Source: DAOUJW01 sp965218945 (lineage in GTDB: Bacteria > Chloroflexota > Dehalococcoidia > Lucifugimonadales > UBA2985). From it: 64,000 nt of DNA. Numbering within the stretch: position 1 is the stretch's first letter; every line of letters begins with the position of its first letter. The notes beneath the pieces are model-generated. The model was not told the DNA's origin. It did not search any database and saw nothing but the letters and a program-made list of their open reading frames with translations. Shown here piece after piece: positions 16,251-24,053 of this stretch. The stretch is taken from positions 1,116,001-1,180,000 of the forward strand of contig OZ244718.1 of assembly GCA_965218945.1 (NCBI GenBank). Direction: 5' to 3'. Position numbers and translations under genes: made by a program.

Positions 16251-17579
16251 TTAGTCGGGGGTGGATCCCCACACAACGAAGTCGCCGCCGCGGGGATGCG
16301 GCCCGCCGGATACGCCGGTCTCCGCCGGTATCCTGATCTGCCGTGCGCCGGCGCGGCCCTGGATCTGCTGTATGCAGTCCGTGTGCATCCAGATTCTGGT
16401 GCGGCCGCTGCCTGCGTTGCCGCCGCTGGGCGACACGGGGTTCGGCCCCTCAATGGTGATGTCCGTCTGGTAGAAGTCCAGACCCTCGCCCTGCTTGACG
16501 CCCCTGTAGTTCAGACCCTCCATCATCAGATGGTGGAACAGGGTGTAGCCGTCATACATGTTCTCGAAGGAGAGGTCACTGGCGGTGATGCCTGCGCCTT
16601 CGTACAGACGCCTGCCCAGGCTCGCGGCAGAGTCCTCGCACTCCTCCAGCGTCAACTCGACGCTGCGGGGCTTCGGCCTGGCCTCCGAGTGGTTGAGGAT
16701 GTAGACGGGCTTCTGCTTCATGTCCTTGGCTCGCTCGGTTGTGGTGAAGACGTAGGCCACGGCGACCGTTATTGGGATGTCGCAGTCGTACAGGTTCACG
16801 GGCTTGACGATCCAGCGAGCGGACAGGTAGTCCTCAACGGTGAGTTCCTCCGGCCGATGCTGCGCCCAGAAGCCCTCCGGGAAGAGGAGGCCGTTGCGCT
16901 TGGAGTTGACCACGAAGGGAGCCATCATGTCGTGGTTGCCGCCATACTTGTTGGTGTAGCTGGTGAACCAGTGGGCAGGGTAGTAGGGGCCTGTTGCGCC
17001 CCAGGGGTTGCTCCACTGGGCGTTGCCGCCGATGGTGTCCAGGGCGTTGTCGCCGCCCTGGGCGTACCGTCCCTCAAGGTTGTCCCACGCCTTCAGCACC
17101 AGGCAGGTGTTGGTCATGCCGTCACCGATGGCCTGCGCGGCAACGCATATGGCGTTGGACATACACGTGGAGCCGTACATACTGAAGTTGATGCCGCTGA
17201 GCTCCGGCATGTTGTTTACCAGCCACTCCGTGCTCAGGGCGCTGATGCCGTCCACCTTGTTGGCGCCCGGCTTGAAGGCCTGGGAGAACTCATCCGGAAT
17301 GGGCCTGTCAGCCGGCCACATAGCGCCAGTAGTTGTGGACGGGTCCAGGACAAGGCCGTCAACCTGGTCCGGCGTAATGCCTGCGTCCTCCATTGCGTTC
17401 CGGAGGGCGATGATGGCGTAAGCGCCCACGCTGGTCTCTGGCCTGAGGTCCCAACGCCGGTCGGTGGGGGAGTGCCCGATTCCTACGGCCGCTACCTTTC
17501 CCTTGTGCTCCCACACCCCGAGGCCCTCTGTGCCTCTAAACGTGGAGGCTGGCGCTTGTGGAGTTCGTGAAGTTGTCAT
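16251..17579 (-). CDS. Thiolase-fold enzyme B (SCP2/Ltp2-like)
   Basis: 442 residues, paralogous to the products at 14074, 19185 and 21201. Cys is at C139 (YGSTCMSNA). The second-site motif is NMYDGYTLFHH, with Tyr where SCP2 thiolases have His, and the C-terminus reads GPNPVSPSGGNAGSGRTRIW with no GHP. Shared family blocks include GVWEHKGKVAAVGIGHSPT, RWIVKPVNLYDCDIPI and ERAKDMKQKPVYILNH. It follows its DUF35 partner by 49 nt. Same proposed aldolase-like chemistry as unit A; the divergent middle (YYPAHWFTSYTNKYGGNHDM) suggests a different substrate. Confidence 0.8.
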   Translation of the reverse strand: MTTSRTPQAPASTFRGTEGLGVWEHKGKVAAVGIGHSPTDRRWDLRPETSVGAYAIIALRNAMEDAGITPDQVDGLVLDPSTTTGAMWPADRPIPDEFSQAFKPGANKVDGISALSTEWLVNNMPELSGINFSMYGSTCMSNAICVAAQAIGDGMTNTCLVLKAWDNLEGRYAQGGDNALDTIGGNAQWSNPWGATGPYYPAHWFTSYTNKYGGNHDMMAPFVVNSKRNGLLFPEGFWAQHRPEELTVEDYLSARWIVKPVNLYDCDIPITVAVAYVFTTTERAKDMKQKPVYILNHSEARPKPRSVELTLEECEDSAASLGRRLYEGAGITASDLSFENMYDGYTLFHHLMMEGLNYRGVKQGEGLDFYQTDITIEGPNPVSPSGGNAGSGRTRIWMHTDCIQQIQGRAGARQIRIPAETGVSGGPHPRGGDFVVWGSTPD

Positions 17580-17628
17580 TGTCTACTCCCTTCTGATTAT
17601 CTTGACTATATCTGTGATGGCAGGTGTT

Positions 17629-18042
17629 CTAGCCGACCACCCGCCACTCAGGGACCTTCTGGCCCGTCGTCGGAGTTGTCTCGAACTCCACCTGTACGCT
17701 GGCCCCTATCGGCACTTCGTCTACCGGGGTGCCTGGCAGGTGGGAGTAAAAGAGGATGCCCGGGTCCTCCTCCAGCTGTACCAGCGCAATGCTGAATGGC
17801 TGGTCCGGTTGCAGTATCCTGATGCGCGAGTCGTGCATGATGCCGTACGAGTAGATCTTGCCCCGACCGCTGACTTCCTTCCACTCCAGATTGTCTTTGG
17901 AGCCACACTTATAGCAGGTTGGCTCAGGCGGAAATTGTATCCTGTTGCAGGCTGTACAAGTCTGCATTACCAGCCGATCCTCGTTACAGGCGTCCCAGAA
18001 GGGCTTGCTTAGTTCATCGGGTACCGGAGACTGTTTGGGCAA
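17629..18042 (-). CDS. DUF35 zinc-ribbon/OB-fold protein B
   Basis: 137 residues; zinc ligands C29, C32, C43 and C46 (TCTACNRIQ, PTCYKCG), then the OB fold (GRGKIYSYGIMHD, FSIALVQLEEDPG). The cysteine spacing matches partner A and lacks the extra loop seen in C and D. The start follows GGGAGGTGGG. First gene of unit B. Confidence 0.88.
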   Translation of the reverse strand: MPKQSPVPDELSKPFWDACNEDRLVMQTCTACNRIQFPPEPTCYKCGSKDNLEWKEVSGRGKIYSYGIMHDSRIRILQPDQPFSIALVQLEEDPGILFYSHLPGTPVDEVPIGASVQVEFETTPTTGQKVPEWRVVG

Positions 18043-18080
18043 ATCCCACCTCCCTAAATATAGAATGGTACACCAAGGCG

Positions 18081-18109
18081 ATTCTAGGATAATGAGGCCA
18101 AGCTGTCAA
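18081..18109 (-). promoter_or_regulatory. Promoter of thiolase unit B
   Basis: Minus strand: TTGACA (18109-18104), 17-bp spacer, TAGAAT (18086-18081). The spacer shares ATTATCC next to the -10 box with unit A. Confidence 0.8.
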
Positions 18110-18414
18110 CGCCGTATATTCTTGTAGTTTCGGATAGCATCGTTTACTCAGGTCTGGGCACACCATCGGGCCGTTGCCGGGCCGCGGAAGATGCCGCGTG
18201 TCAATCGACAGGTCGAGAATTGCGCCGCTTTTGGCGTTTCGCTTTGCTTGTTTTGGATGTTCCGGGGATCTTAGCGCTGCCGGGGAACTCCGTCCGTCAC
18301 CAAAGCTCCAGTTGCGGCATGGCCTCAAGTGTGGCATATTGAGGTCGCTAAATGAGACAGGCCGGTTGCGGCCGTATTGCAATGCGGCAGGACGAAAGAA
18401 AGCTGGAGGTAAGA
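18110..18414. other. Intergenic region between divergent unit B and the YfcE-fold gene
   Basis: About 305 bp. No RNA gene, repeat or clear promoter for the plus-strand gene was seen, apart from its Shine-Dalgarno GGAGGTAAGA next to the 18415 start. Confidence 0.4.
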
Positions 18415-18999
18415 ATGAAGATAGGCATCATCTCCGACACCCGCGCCCGCAGTGGAGAGGAAATACCACAGGAGGTAGCCCGGGCCTTTGAAGGCGTGGA
18501 CAGGATATTTCACGCCGGCGGGATCCACTCCAAAGAGGTGCTGGACTGGCTGGAGCGCATTGCGCCCGTGACGGCGGCCGCCAGGCTGGAGGGCGGCCAG
18601 GCTGAGCAGCCCCAGCCTTTCATGCTGGAGGTCCCCGGCGACCCGCGAGTCGCTCAGCAGCAGGTCATTGAGCTGGAGGGTCAAACCATTGGCATGGTGA
18701 ACGAGATATGGCTGCCCAGGTTGAGCGACGAGATCATGCCCGGCTCCATTGGGAGACAGCGGCTGCCGGACCAGCTTCTGACCCAAATGGTGAAGGACTT
18801 CTTTGAGACCCCGGTGGACATTGTGGTCTTCGGGCGCACCCTCTACGCCGTGGTGGAAGAGCACGAGGGCATTCTCTTCATCAACCCTGGCAGCCCGTCG
18901 CTGCCCAGGAACGTGCGAAGGCTGGGCCAGGTTGCAATTCTGGAGCTTGGCGATGGAAAGCGCGAGGCGAGAGTGGTGGAGCTGTCTGGGCTGAGCTAG
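18415..18999 (+). CDS. YfcE/MJ0936-fold protein lacking phosphoesterase metal ligands
   Basis: 194 residues starting at ATG 18415 behind GGAGGTAAGA. The overall order matches YfcE-type phosphodiesterases: MKIGIISDT, FHAGGIHS, FGRTLY, ILFINPGSPSLPR, VAILEL. The metal-binding residues are nearly all replaced: SDTH is SDTR, HAGD is HAGG, the GNxD and xHGH motifs are absent and GHTH reads GRTL. The fold is probably kept without catalysis, suggesting a binding or structural role. It sits alone on the plus strand among the thiolase cassettes. Confidence 0.75.
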   Translation: MKIGIISDTRARSGEEIPQEVARAFEGVDRIFHAGGIHSKEVLDWLERIAPVTAAARLEGGQAEQPQPFMLEVPGDPRVAQQQVIELEGQTIGMVNEIWLPRLSDEIMPGSIGRQRLPDQLLTQMVKDFFETPVDIVVFGRTLYAVVEEHEGILFINPGSPSLPRNVRRLGQVAILELGDGKREARVVELSGLS

Positions 19000-19118
19000 G
19001 GGGAGACGAGTTTCCGTTGCCACAGCCAACTTTTCCCGGCAAGCGAAGGAAGGTAGGTTAGGGGGGCACGGCCCAGAGTTCTTGGACATTCTGTAAGTAA
19101 GCTGAAGACGGTAAACCG

Positions 19119-19152
19119 AAGGGCCTCCGATCCAATTGGATCGGAGGCCCTT
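19119..19152. terminator. Bidirectional terminator between the YfcE-fold gene and thiolase unit C
   Basis: A perfect 34-nt palindrome (core GGGCCTCCGATCC and its complement) followed on the plus strand by TTCTTTT. It lies between convergent stops at 18999 and 19185, so it can serve both. Confidence 0.8.
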
Positions 19153-19184
19153 CTTTTGGACTAGCTTTTCCTCTTTGGGAGGAT

Positions 19185-20501
19185 TTAGCCGGGGGTGGAG
19201 CTCCAGACTGTCCAGTCTCCGCCCTGGGGCATGGGACCGCCGGAGATGCCGATCTCTGCCGGCTTGCTGATCTGGCGGTCGCCGGCCCGGCCCTGGAGCT
19301 GCTGGATGCTGTCGGTGTGCATCCAGAAGCGCGTTCGGCCGCTGCCGCAGTTGCCGCCGCTGGGGGATACGGGATGCGGACCAGAGATGCTGATGTCCTC
19401 GGACTCGTAGAAGTCCAAGACCTCGCCCCTCTTCATGCCTCCGTAGCGCAGGCCCTCCAGGTAGTGGTTGTGGAAGACCGTGAACCCGTCGTACATGTTC
19501 TCAAAGGACAGGTCGGACGACTGAATGCCCGCGCCCTCAAAGGCCTTCCGGGCCGTGGCCTCGGTGGAGAGCATGGCGTTCTCAAGACCCTGGTTCAGTC
19601 CGAACTTCGGGCGGGTAGTGACGTGGTTGAGGATATAGACCGGCTTCTGCGCCATGTCCTGGGCCCGCTCTGCGGTGGTGAACAGGTAGGCGGCCGTGCC
19701 CATGATGGGGATGTCCATGTCAAAGAGGTTCAACGGCTTGACGATCCATCGAGCGTTGATGTAGTCCTCTCTGGTTATCTCTTCGGGCCTGTTCTGTGCA
19801 AAGAAGCCCTCCGGGAACATCAGGCCGTTCTTCTTGGAGTTGACGATGAAGTTGGCCATCATGTCATGGGTCTTGTTGTACTTGTGCAGGTACTCCTGGA
19901 AGGTGAAGGCGTCCGTGGTGCCCGCTCGGGTGCCCCACAGCTGACCCCAGGCGTTTCCGTCCACGGTTTCCTGTGCGGCGGCGCCGCCCTGGTAGTACCT
20001 GCCGGCCAGGTTGTGCCAGCCCTTAAGCACCAGGCATGTGTGGGCCATGCCGTCGCCGACTGCCTGTGCGGCTACGACGATGGCGTTGGACATGCAACCC
20101 GGGCCGTACAATGTGAAGTTGATGCCCGAAAGCTCAGGCATGTTCTTCAGGATCCACTCGGCGCTCAGCTTGGCAATGCCGTCCAGGGGGTCGTCCGTGG
20201 CGTTGAAGGCGTTGACCACGTCCATGGGAATGGGGTCGCCCTCTTCCCAGTGTGCGCCTGTAGTTGTGCCGGGATCCATTACCAGCCCGTCAACGTCCGC
20301 CGGGTTGACGCCGGCGTCGGCGATGGCCTTTCGCAGGGCGTCAACGGCCAGTGCGCCAATGCAGTTCTCCGCGGTGCCGTCCCAGCGCCGGGAGGTGGGG
20401 GAGTGGCCTACTCCCACCGCTGCAACCTTGCCGCGGTGCTCCCACAGACCCAGTCCCTCTCTGTTGCGATACGTCGATGCAGGGGCTCTCTGAGTAGTCA
20501 T
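19185..20501 (-). CDS. Thiolase-fold enzyme C (SCP2/Ltp2-like)
   Basis: 438 residues. Nucleophile Cys C136 (YGPGCMSNA); second-site motif NMYDGFTVFHN with Tyr; C-terminus GPHPVSPSGGNCGSGRTRFW, where HP precedes the Gly pair instead of following it as in GHP. Other shared blocks are RWIVKPLNLFDMDIPIMG and ERAQDMAQKPVYILNH. The middle insert (GWHNLAGRYYQGGAAAQET, KYNKTHDMMANF) differs from A and B. Downstream of its DUF35 partner by 49 nt. Likely a CoA-ester aldolase or thiolase of unknown substrate. Confidence 0.8.
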   Translation of the reverse strand: MTTQRAPASTYRNREGLGLWEHRGKVAAVGVGHSPTSRRWDGTAENCIGALAVDALRKAIADAGVNPADVDGLVMDPGTTTGAHWEEGDPIPMDVVNAFNATDDPLDGIAKLSAEWILKNMPELSGINFTLYGPGCMSNAIVVAAQAVGDGMAHTCLVLKGWHNLAGRYYQGGAAAQETVDGNAWGQLWGTRAGTTDAFTFQEYLHKYNKTHDMMANFIVNSKKNGLMFPEGFFAQNRPEEITREDYINARWIVKPLNLFDMDIPIMGTAAYLFTTAERAQDMAQKPVYILNHVTTRPKFGLNQGLENAMLSTEATARKAFEGAGIQSSDLSFENMYDGFTVFHNHYLEGLRYGGMKRGEVLDFYESEDISISGPHPVSPSGGNCGSGRTRFWMHTDSIQQLQGRAGDRQISKPAEIGISGGPMPQGGDWTVWSSTPG

Positions 20502-20550
20502 TTATTACCTCTCTCTATGTGATTTCTTGCTTTCAGGTCCTAGGGCGGTC

Positions 20551-20988
20551 CTAGCCTACCACCCGCCACTCAGGGACCTTCTGTCCCGTAGCCGGGGTCA
20601 CTTCGAAGATCACCTCGACGATTGCGCCAATCGGAATCTCGTCCACCGGGGTGTCCCGAAGGTGGGAGAGCATCTGGCACCGAGGGTCTTCCTCAAGGGA
20701 GATCACAGCCACGTTCAGGGGCTGGTCAGGCTGCAACTGCCTCTGGGCGGCGTCGTGCAAGATACCGTAGGTGTCGATGGTGCCGCGACCACACACCTGG
20801 TACCACTCAAGGGAGTCACCCGAGCCGCACCACACGCACGTGGGTTCCGGGGGGAACTGTAGCACAGTGAGGCCACGCCTGTCAGTGCAGGCCAGGCATC
20901 GCTGCACAATCAGACGGTCCTCGTTTGCTGCGTCCCAGAATGGCTTGGTTATGTCACCTTCCGCAGGTGCGGGAGACTGTTTAGGCAA
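20551..20988 (-). CDS. DUF35 zinc-ribbon/OB-fold protein C
   Basis: 145 residues; zinc ligands C31, C34, C51 and C54. The ribbon has a longer loop (TDRRGLTVLQ) than in A and B, a feature shared with D, which groups C with D. The OB fold follows (GRGTIDTYGILHD, LNVAVISLEEDP). The Shine-Dalgarno GGAGGTGAG precedes ATG. First gene of unit C. Confidence 0.88.
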   Translation of the reverse strand: MPKQSPAPAEGDITKPFWDAANEDRLIVQRCLACTDRRGLTVLQFPPEPTCVWCGSGDSLEWYQVCGRGTIDTYGILHDAAQRQLQPDQPLNVAVISLEEDPRCQMLSHLRDTPVDEIPIGAIVEVIFEVTPATGQKVPEWRVVG

Positions 20989-21034
20989 TTCTCACCTCCA
21001 TCTATATTTGTGCTTTATTTAGCGCACTTCAGCA

Positions 21035-21063
21035 AGGTTACTGGATATGTTTTTTCTTGTCAA
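21035..21063 (-). promoter_or_regulatory. Promoter of thiolase unit C
   Basis: Minus strand: TTGACA (21063-21058), 17-bp AT-rich spacer, weak -10 TAACCT (21040-21035). Confidence 0.65.
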
Positions 21064-21200
21064 GGTGTTGCCGTAGTGCGACATACGCTGGACGTATTTC
21101 GTAGCGATTTGCCCTAATCTCAACGATTGTAGTTGCCTCTCTTAACGCCTGATTGCCGACGAAACACCTCCGTTTCCCCTGAGAGTTGCGGGTCCTTCTC

Positions 21201-22532
21201 CTAGTCCGGGCTGGTGCTCCATATCATGAAGTCGCCGGTCTGGGGCATGGGGCCGCCGGATACGGCGGTCTCCGGCCTGCCGTTCTTTATGCGCACCTGT
21301 CTCTGCCCGGCTCGCTGCTGAAGCTGCTGGATGGAGTCGGTGTGCATCCATATGCGCGTGCGACCACTGCCGGAGTTGCCTCCGCTGGAGGAGATGGGAT
21401 GCGGTCCCTCAACGCTGATGTCGCCCTGGTAGAAGTGAAGAGCATCGCCCTTGCCGACGCCGTGCCACTGGAGGCTCTCCAGGTAGTAGTTGTGGAAGGT
21501 GGTGTAGCCGTCGTACATGTTCTCGATGTCGATGTCGGCTGGCGTGAGGCCGGAACCCTCATACAGCTTGCGGGCCGTGCTGTCCGTGGATGCCTCGGCG
21601 CCCTCCAGCGTCTGCCAGATTCCGAAATTGGGTTTGGTTGTCGCGTGGGTAAGGATGTAGACCGGGTCCTGCTTCATGTCCTTGGCCCGCTCTGCGGTGG
21701 TGAAGAGATAGGCCACTGAGACGCACATTGGTATGTCGCAGTCGTACAGGTTCAGGGGCTTGACTATCCAGCGCGCGGCCAGGTAGTCCTCTATGGTTAT
21801 GACCTCGTCCGGCCTGTGCTGGGCGAAGAACCCCTCCGGGAACATGAGGCCATTGCGCTTTTCGTTAACGACGAAGGGAGCGAACATCTCCTTCTTGACG
21901 TTGTACTTGCGCAGGTACTGGGAGAAGCTCAGGGCGTCCCCGGTGGGACCGGTGGGGCCCCAGGGCGCCGTGAACTGTCCCGCTCCGGAGACGGTGTCCT
22001 GGGCGTTGGCGCCGTACTGGCCGTAGCGGCCCGCCAGGTTGTTCCGTCCCGTCAGCACAAGGCAGGTGTTGGTCATGCCGTCGCCTATGGCCTGTGCGGC
22101 GACACAGATGGCGTTGGACATGCACCCGGGGCCGTACATTGTGAAGTTGACGTTGGTCAGTTCCGGCATGTTCTTGAGCACAAAGTCCGCGCTCATCTGG
22201 CTGAGGCCGTCGTTGGGGTTGTCCGTCAACTGAAACATATTGGCGAAATCTTCGGGAACGGGCCTTGGAGACCAGGGCTCACCCAGGCTCCCCGGGCTGA
22301 TCACAAGGCCGTCCACCTGGTCCGGGGAGACGCCGGCGTCCTCCAAGGCGTTGCGCAGGGCCATGATCGACCAAGCGCCCAGGCTGGACTCAGGGGTCTC
22401 GTCCCATCGTCGGGCAGTGGGGGAGTGGCCTATGCCGACAGCCGCCACCTTGCCGCGATGCTCCCATACTCCAAGCCCATCCTTGTTCCGATACATGGAC
22501 GCTGGTGCATTCTGAGTCGGTCCAGTAGTCAT
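21201..22532 (-). CDS. Thiolase-fold enzyme D (SCP2/Ltp2-like)
   Basis: 443 residues. Nucleophile Cys C137 (YGPGCMSNA), NMYDGYTTFHN with Tyr, and GPHPISSSGGNSGSGRTRIW. The last 45 residues (IKNGRPETAVSGG) match enzyme A more closely than B or C. The middle (GPTGPTGDALSFSQYLRKYN) is its own. Downstream of its DUF35 partner by 48 nt. Same inferred role as the other three; retention of all four intact copies implies distinct substrates or conditions. Confidence 0.8.
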   Translation of the reverse strand: MTTGPTQNAPASMYRNKDGLGVWEHRGKVAAVGIGHSPTARRWDETPESSLGAWSIMALRNALEDAGVSPDQVDGLVISPGSLGEPWSPRPVPEDFANMFQLTDNPNDGLSQMSADFVLKNMPELTNVNFTMYGPGCMSNAICVAAQAIGDGMTNTCLVLTGRNNLAGRYGQYGANAQDTVSGAGQFTAPWGPTGPTGDALSFSQYLRKYNVKKEMFAPFVVNEKRNGLMFPEGFFAQHRPDEVITIEDYLAARWIVKPLNLYDCDIPMCVSVAYLFTTAERAKDMKQDPVYILTHATTKPNFGIWQTLEGAEASTDSTARKLYEGSGLTPADIDIENMYDGYTTFHNYYLESLQWHGVGKGDALHFYQGDISVEGPHPISSSGGNSGSGRTRIWMHTDSIQQLQQRAGQRQVRIKNGRPETAVSGGPMPQTGDFMIWSTSPD

Positions 22533-22580
22533 TTTCTACCTCTCTATGCGGTTTCTATTCTCCAGGATTCGGAGGCGGCT

Positions 22581-23012
22581 TTACTCCACCACCCGCCACT
22601 CTGGGATCTTCTGGCCCGTGGCCGGGGTTACCTCAAACTCCACCTGCACCTTGGCTCCTATGGGGACATCGTCCACCGGGGTTCCGGGCAGGTGTGAGTA
22701 CATCAGGACGCTGCGGTCATCCTCCAACTCTATTGCGACTATGTTGAAGGGCTGGTCCGCCTGTAGCGACCGGGTCCGGCAGTCGTACATTACGCAGTAC
22801 TCCCTTACGTTGCCGCGTCCGCTCATCTCCAGCCATTCCAGCGAATCCGAAGCGCCGCATCTGACGCACGTGGGCGAGGGCGGGTATTGCAGGGCGTTGA
22901 GCCCGCGTCTAGCATCGCAGGCCTTGCAGTTCTGCAAGATCAGCCGCTCCTCGTTGCAAGCGTCCCAGAAGGGCTTGCTGAAGTCGTCAGGGACCGGTGA
23001 TTGTTTGGGCAA
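22581..23012 (-). CDS. DUF35 zinc-ribbon/OB-fold protein D
   Basis: 143 residues; zinc ligands C29, C32, C49 and C52 with the longer ribbon loop (DARRGLNALQ) shared with C; OB fold with GRGNVREYCVMYD and FNIVAIELEDD. The Shine-Dalgarno GGAGGTGA precedes ATG. First gene of unit D. Confidence 0.88.
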   Translation of the reverse strand: MPKQSPVPDDFSKPFWDACNEERLILQNCKACDARRGLNALQYPPSPTCVRCGASDSLEWLEMSGRGNVREYCVMYDCRTRSLQADQPFNIVAIELEDDRSVLMYSHLPGTPVDDVPIGAKVQVEFEVTPATGQKIPEWRVVE

Positions 23013-23048
23013 GCGTCACCTCCAGTTTCGAATTTGGATGCCGAGGAT

Positions 23049-23077
23049 ATTATTGCAAATGCCCTTTTTCCTGTCAA
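23049..23077 (-). promoter_or_regulatory. Promoter of thiolase unit D
   Basis: Minus strand: TTGACA (23077-23072), 17-bp spacer, AATAAT (23054-23049). Confidence 0.75.
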
Positions 23078-23368
23078 GTTGTGTTGCATGCGAGGGCTAT
23101 GCAGTGACGTAGTTCGTTACATATTGCCTGAGTAAAGACGATAGTAGCCATATTGGAGTTACGTGCGCGTTTGTGCGGTCTTTTTCATCCTGCGCACCAT
23201 TGACCGGCTACGTAAAGGCTGCGGATCCGCATTATTAGTGGCCCTATGGGTTGTCAACCGCGCGCGGGCGCGCTTGTCTGCTCGCACTTAGCTTGTCGAA
23301 GTAGGTGAGCGGGTGCAACGACTTCTGCCGGGCCGTCACTCTCGCAGACTCGAGAGTCCACTCCCGTC
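23078..23368. other. Intergenic region between unit D and the AAA/DUF4276 pair
   Basis: About 290 bp without a gene. It contains a GCGCGC-rich stretch near 23258-23275 and short imperfect inverted repeats near the DUF4276 stop that could terminate transcription. Nothing was assigned. Confidence 0.35.
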
Positions 23369-24049
23369 CTACGCTATCCGCTCGAGTTTGCCTATCCACT
23401 CGCTGAATAGTGGACACTCCCCGCGAATGGCGTCTAGGCCAATTGCATTGGCGGCCTGAACGCCCATCAAGGGCTTCTGGTAGCCTGCGTACAAGTCCAG
23501 AACTCGCCTGGACGGTGCGGTCTCAGAGGAGTCGTTGATCTCTTCCGGTGAACTGAAGCCGGCGCGTATCTCCTGAAGGCTGGTCGCCAGGTCGGGCTTT
23601 CCAATACTACGAGCGAATTCAATCGGGTAGCTGAACAGCAGGCCTTCGAACTCGTGCATAACCACGTATGGAACAAAGCGTTGGGTTTCGGAATCGCTGT
23701 CAAGGGAATTGGCAATATCATCCAGGATAGCCCGCTCTACTCCGGCCGCCCGCTCCTTCGGGCTATTCAGGCTTCCTGCCTCCCGACGTCCCGGCCAAGT
23801 GTCCGGCAGCCCGTAGTAATCGACCATTGTAGTAACAAAAACAGCATTGTCCCCCTTCAGGTGATTCAGAATATCCGAGCGCGTGGAGGTCCATTGCCTT
23901 ATGCCGCCGCGGCGGCTGCGTTGGCGGGCGTTTCCAAGCAGGCGCGCGCTGACGGCGGTGTAGCCGAAGGCATATAGATGCGGGGCTAGGACATGGGTTA
24001 CAAAGTTCTCCTCCGTCTGGCCCTCTACCAGTGCAAGAATACGGGTCAT
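23369..24049 (-). CDS. DUF4276 protein, Toprim-like putative nuclease
   Basis: 226 residues from ATG 24049, which sits 4 nt after the ATPase stop behind GGAGTGACGG. The first strand reads ILALVEGQTEENFV, with the Glu typical of Toprim-like folds, followed by MVDYYGLPDTWPG and VMHEFEGLLFSYP, the conserved acidic motifs of DUF4276. The C-terminus is a helical bundle. Families of this shape pair with AAA15/AAA21 ATPases, as AriB (DUF4435) does with AriA in the PARIS defence system; that analogy is structural inference. It is translated with the ATPase as one operon. Confidence 0.75.
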   Translation of the reverse strand: MTRILALVEGQTEENFVTHVLAPHLYAFGYTAVSARLLGNARQRSRRGGIRQWTSTRSDILNHLKGDNAVFVTTMVDYYGLPDTWPGRREAGSLNSPKERAAGVERAILDDIANSLDSDSETQRFVPYVVMHEFEGLLFSYPIEFARSIGKPDLATSLQEIRAGFSSPEEINDSSETAPSRRVLDLYAGYQKPLMGVQAANAIGLDAIRGECPLFSEWIGKLERIA

Positions 24050-24053
24050 TCCG

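Noticed and set aside
18448..18999. Assigning an active phosphodiesterase
   Set aside because: Almost all metal ligands are missing, so only the fold is claimed.
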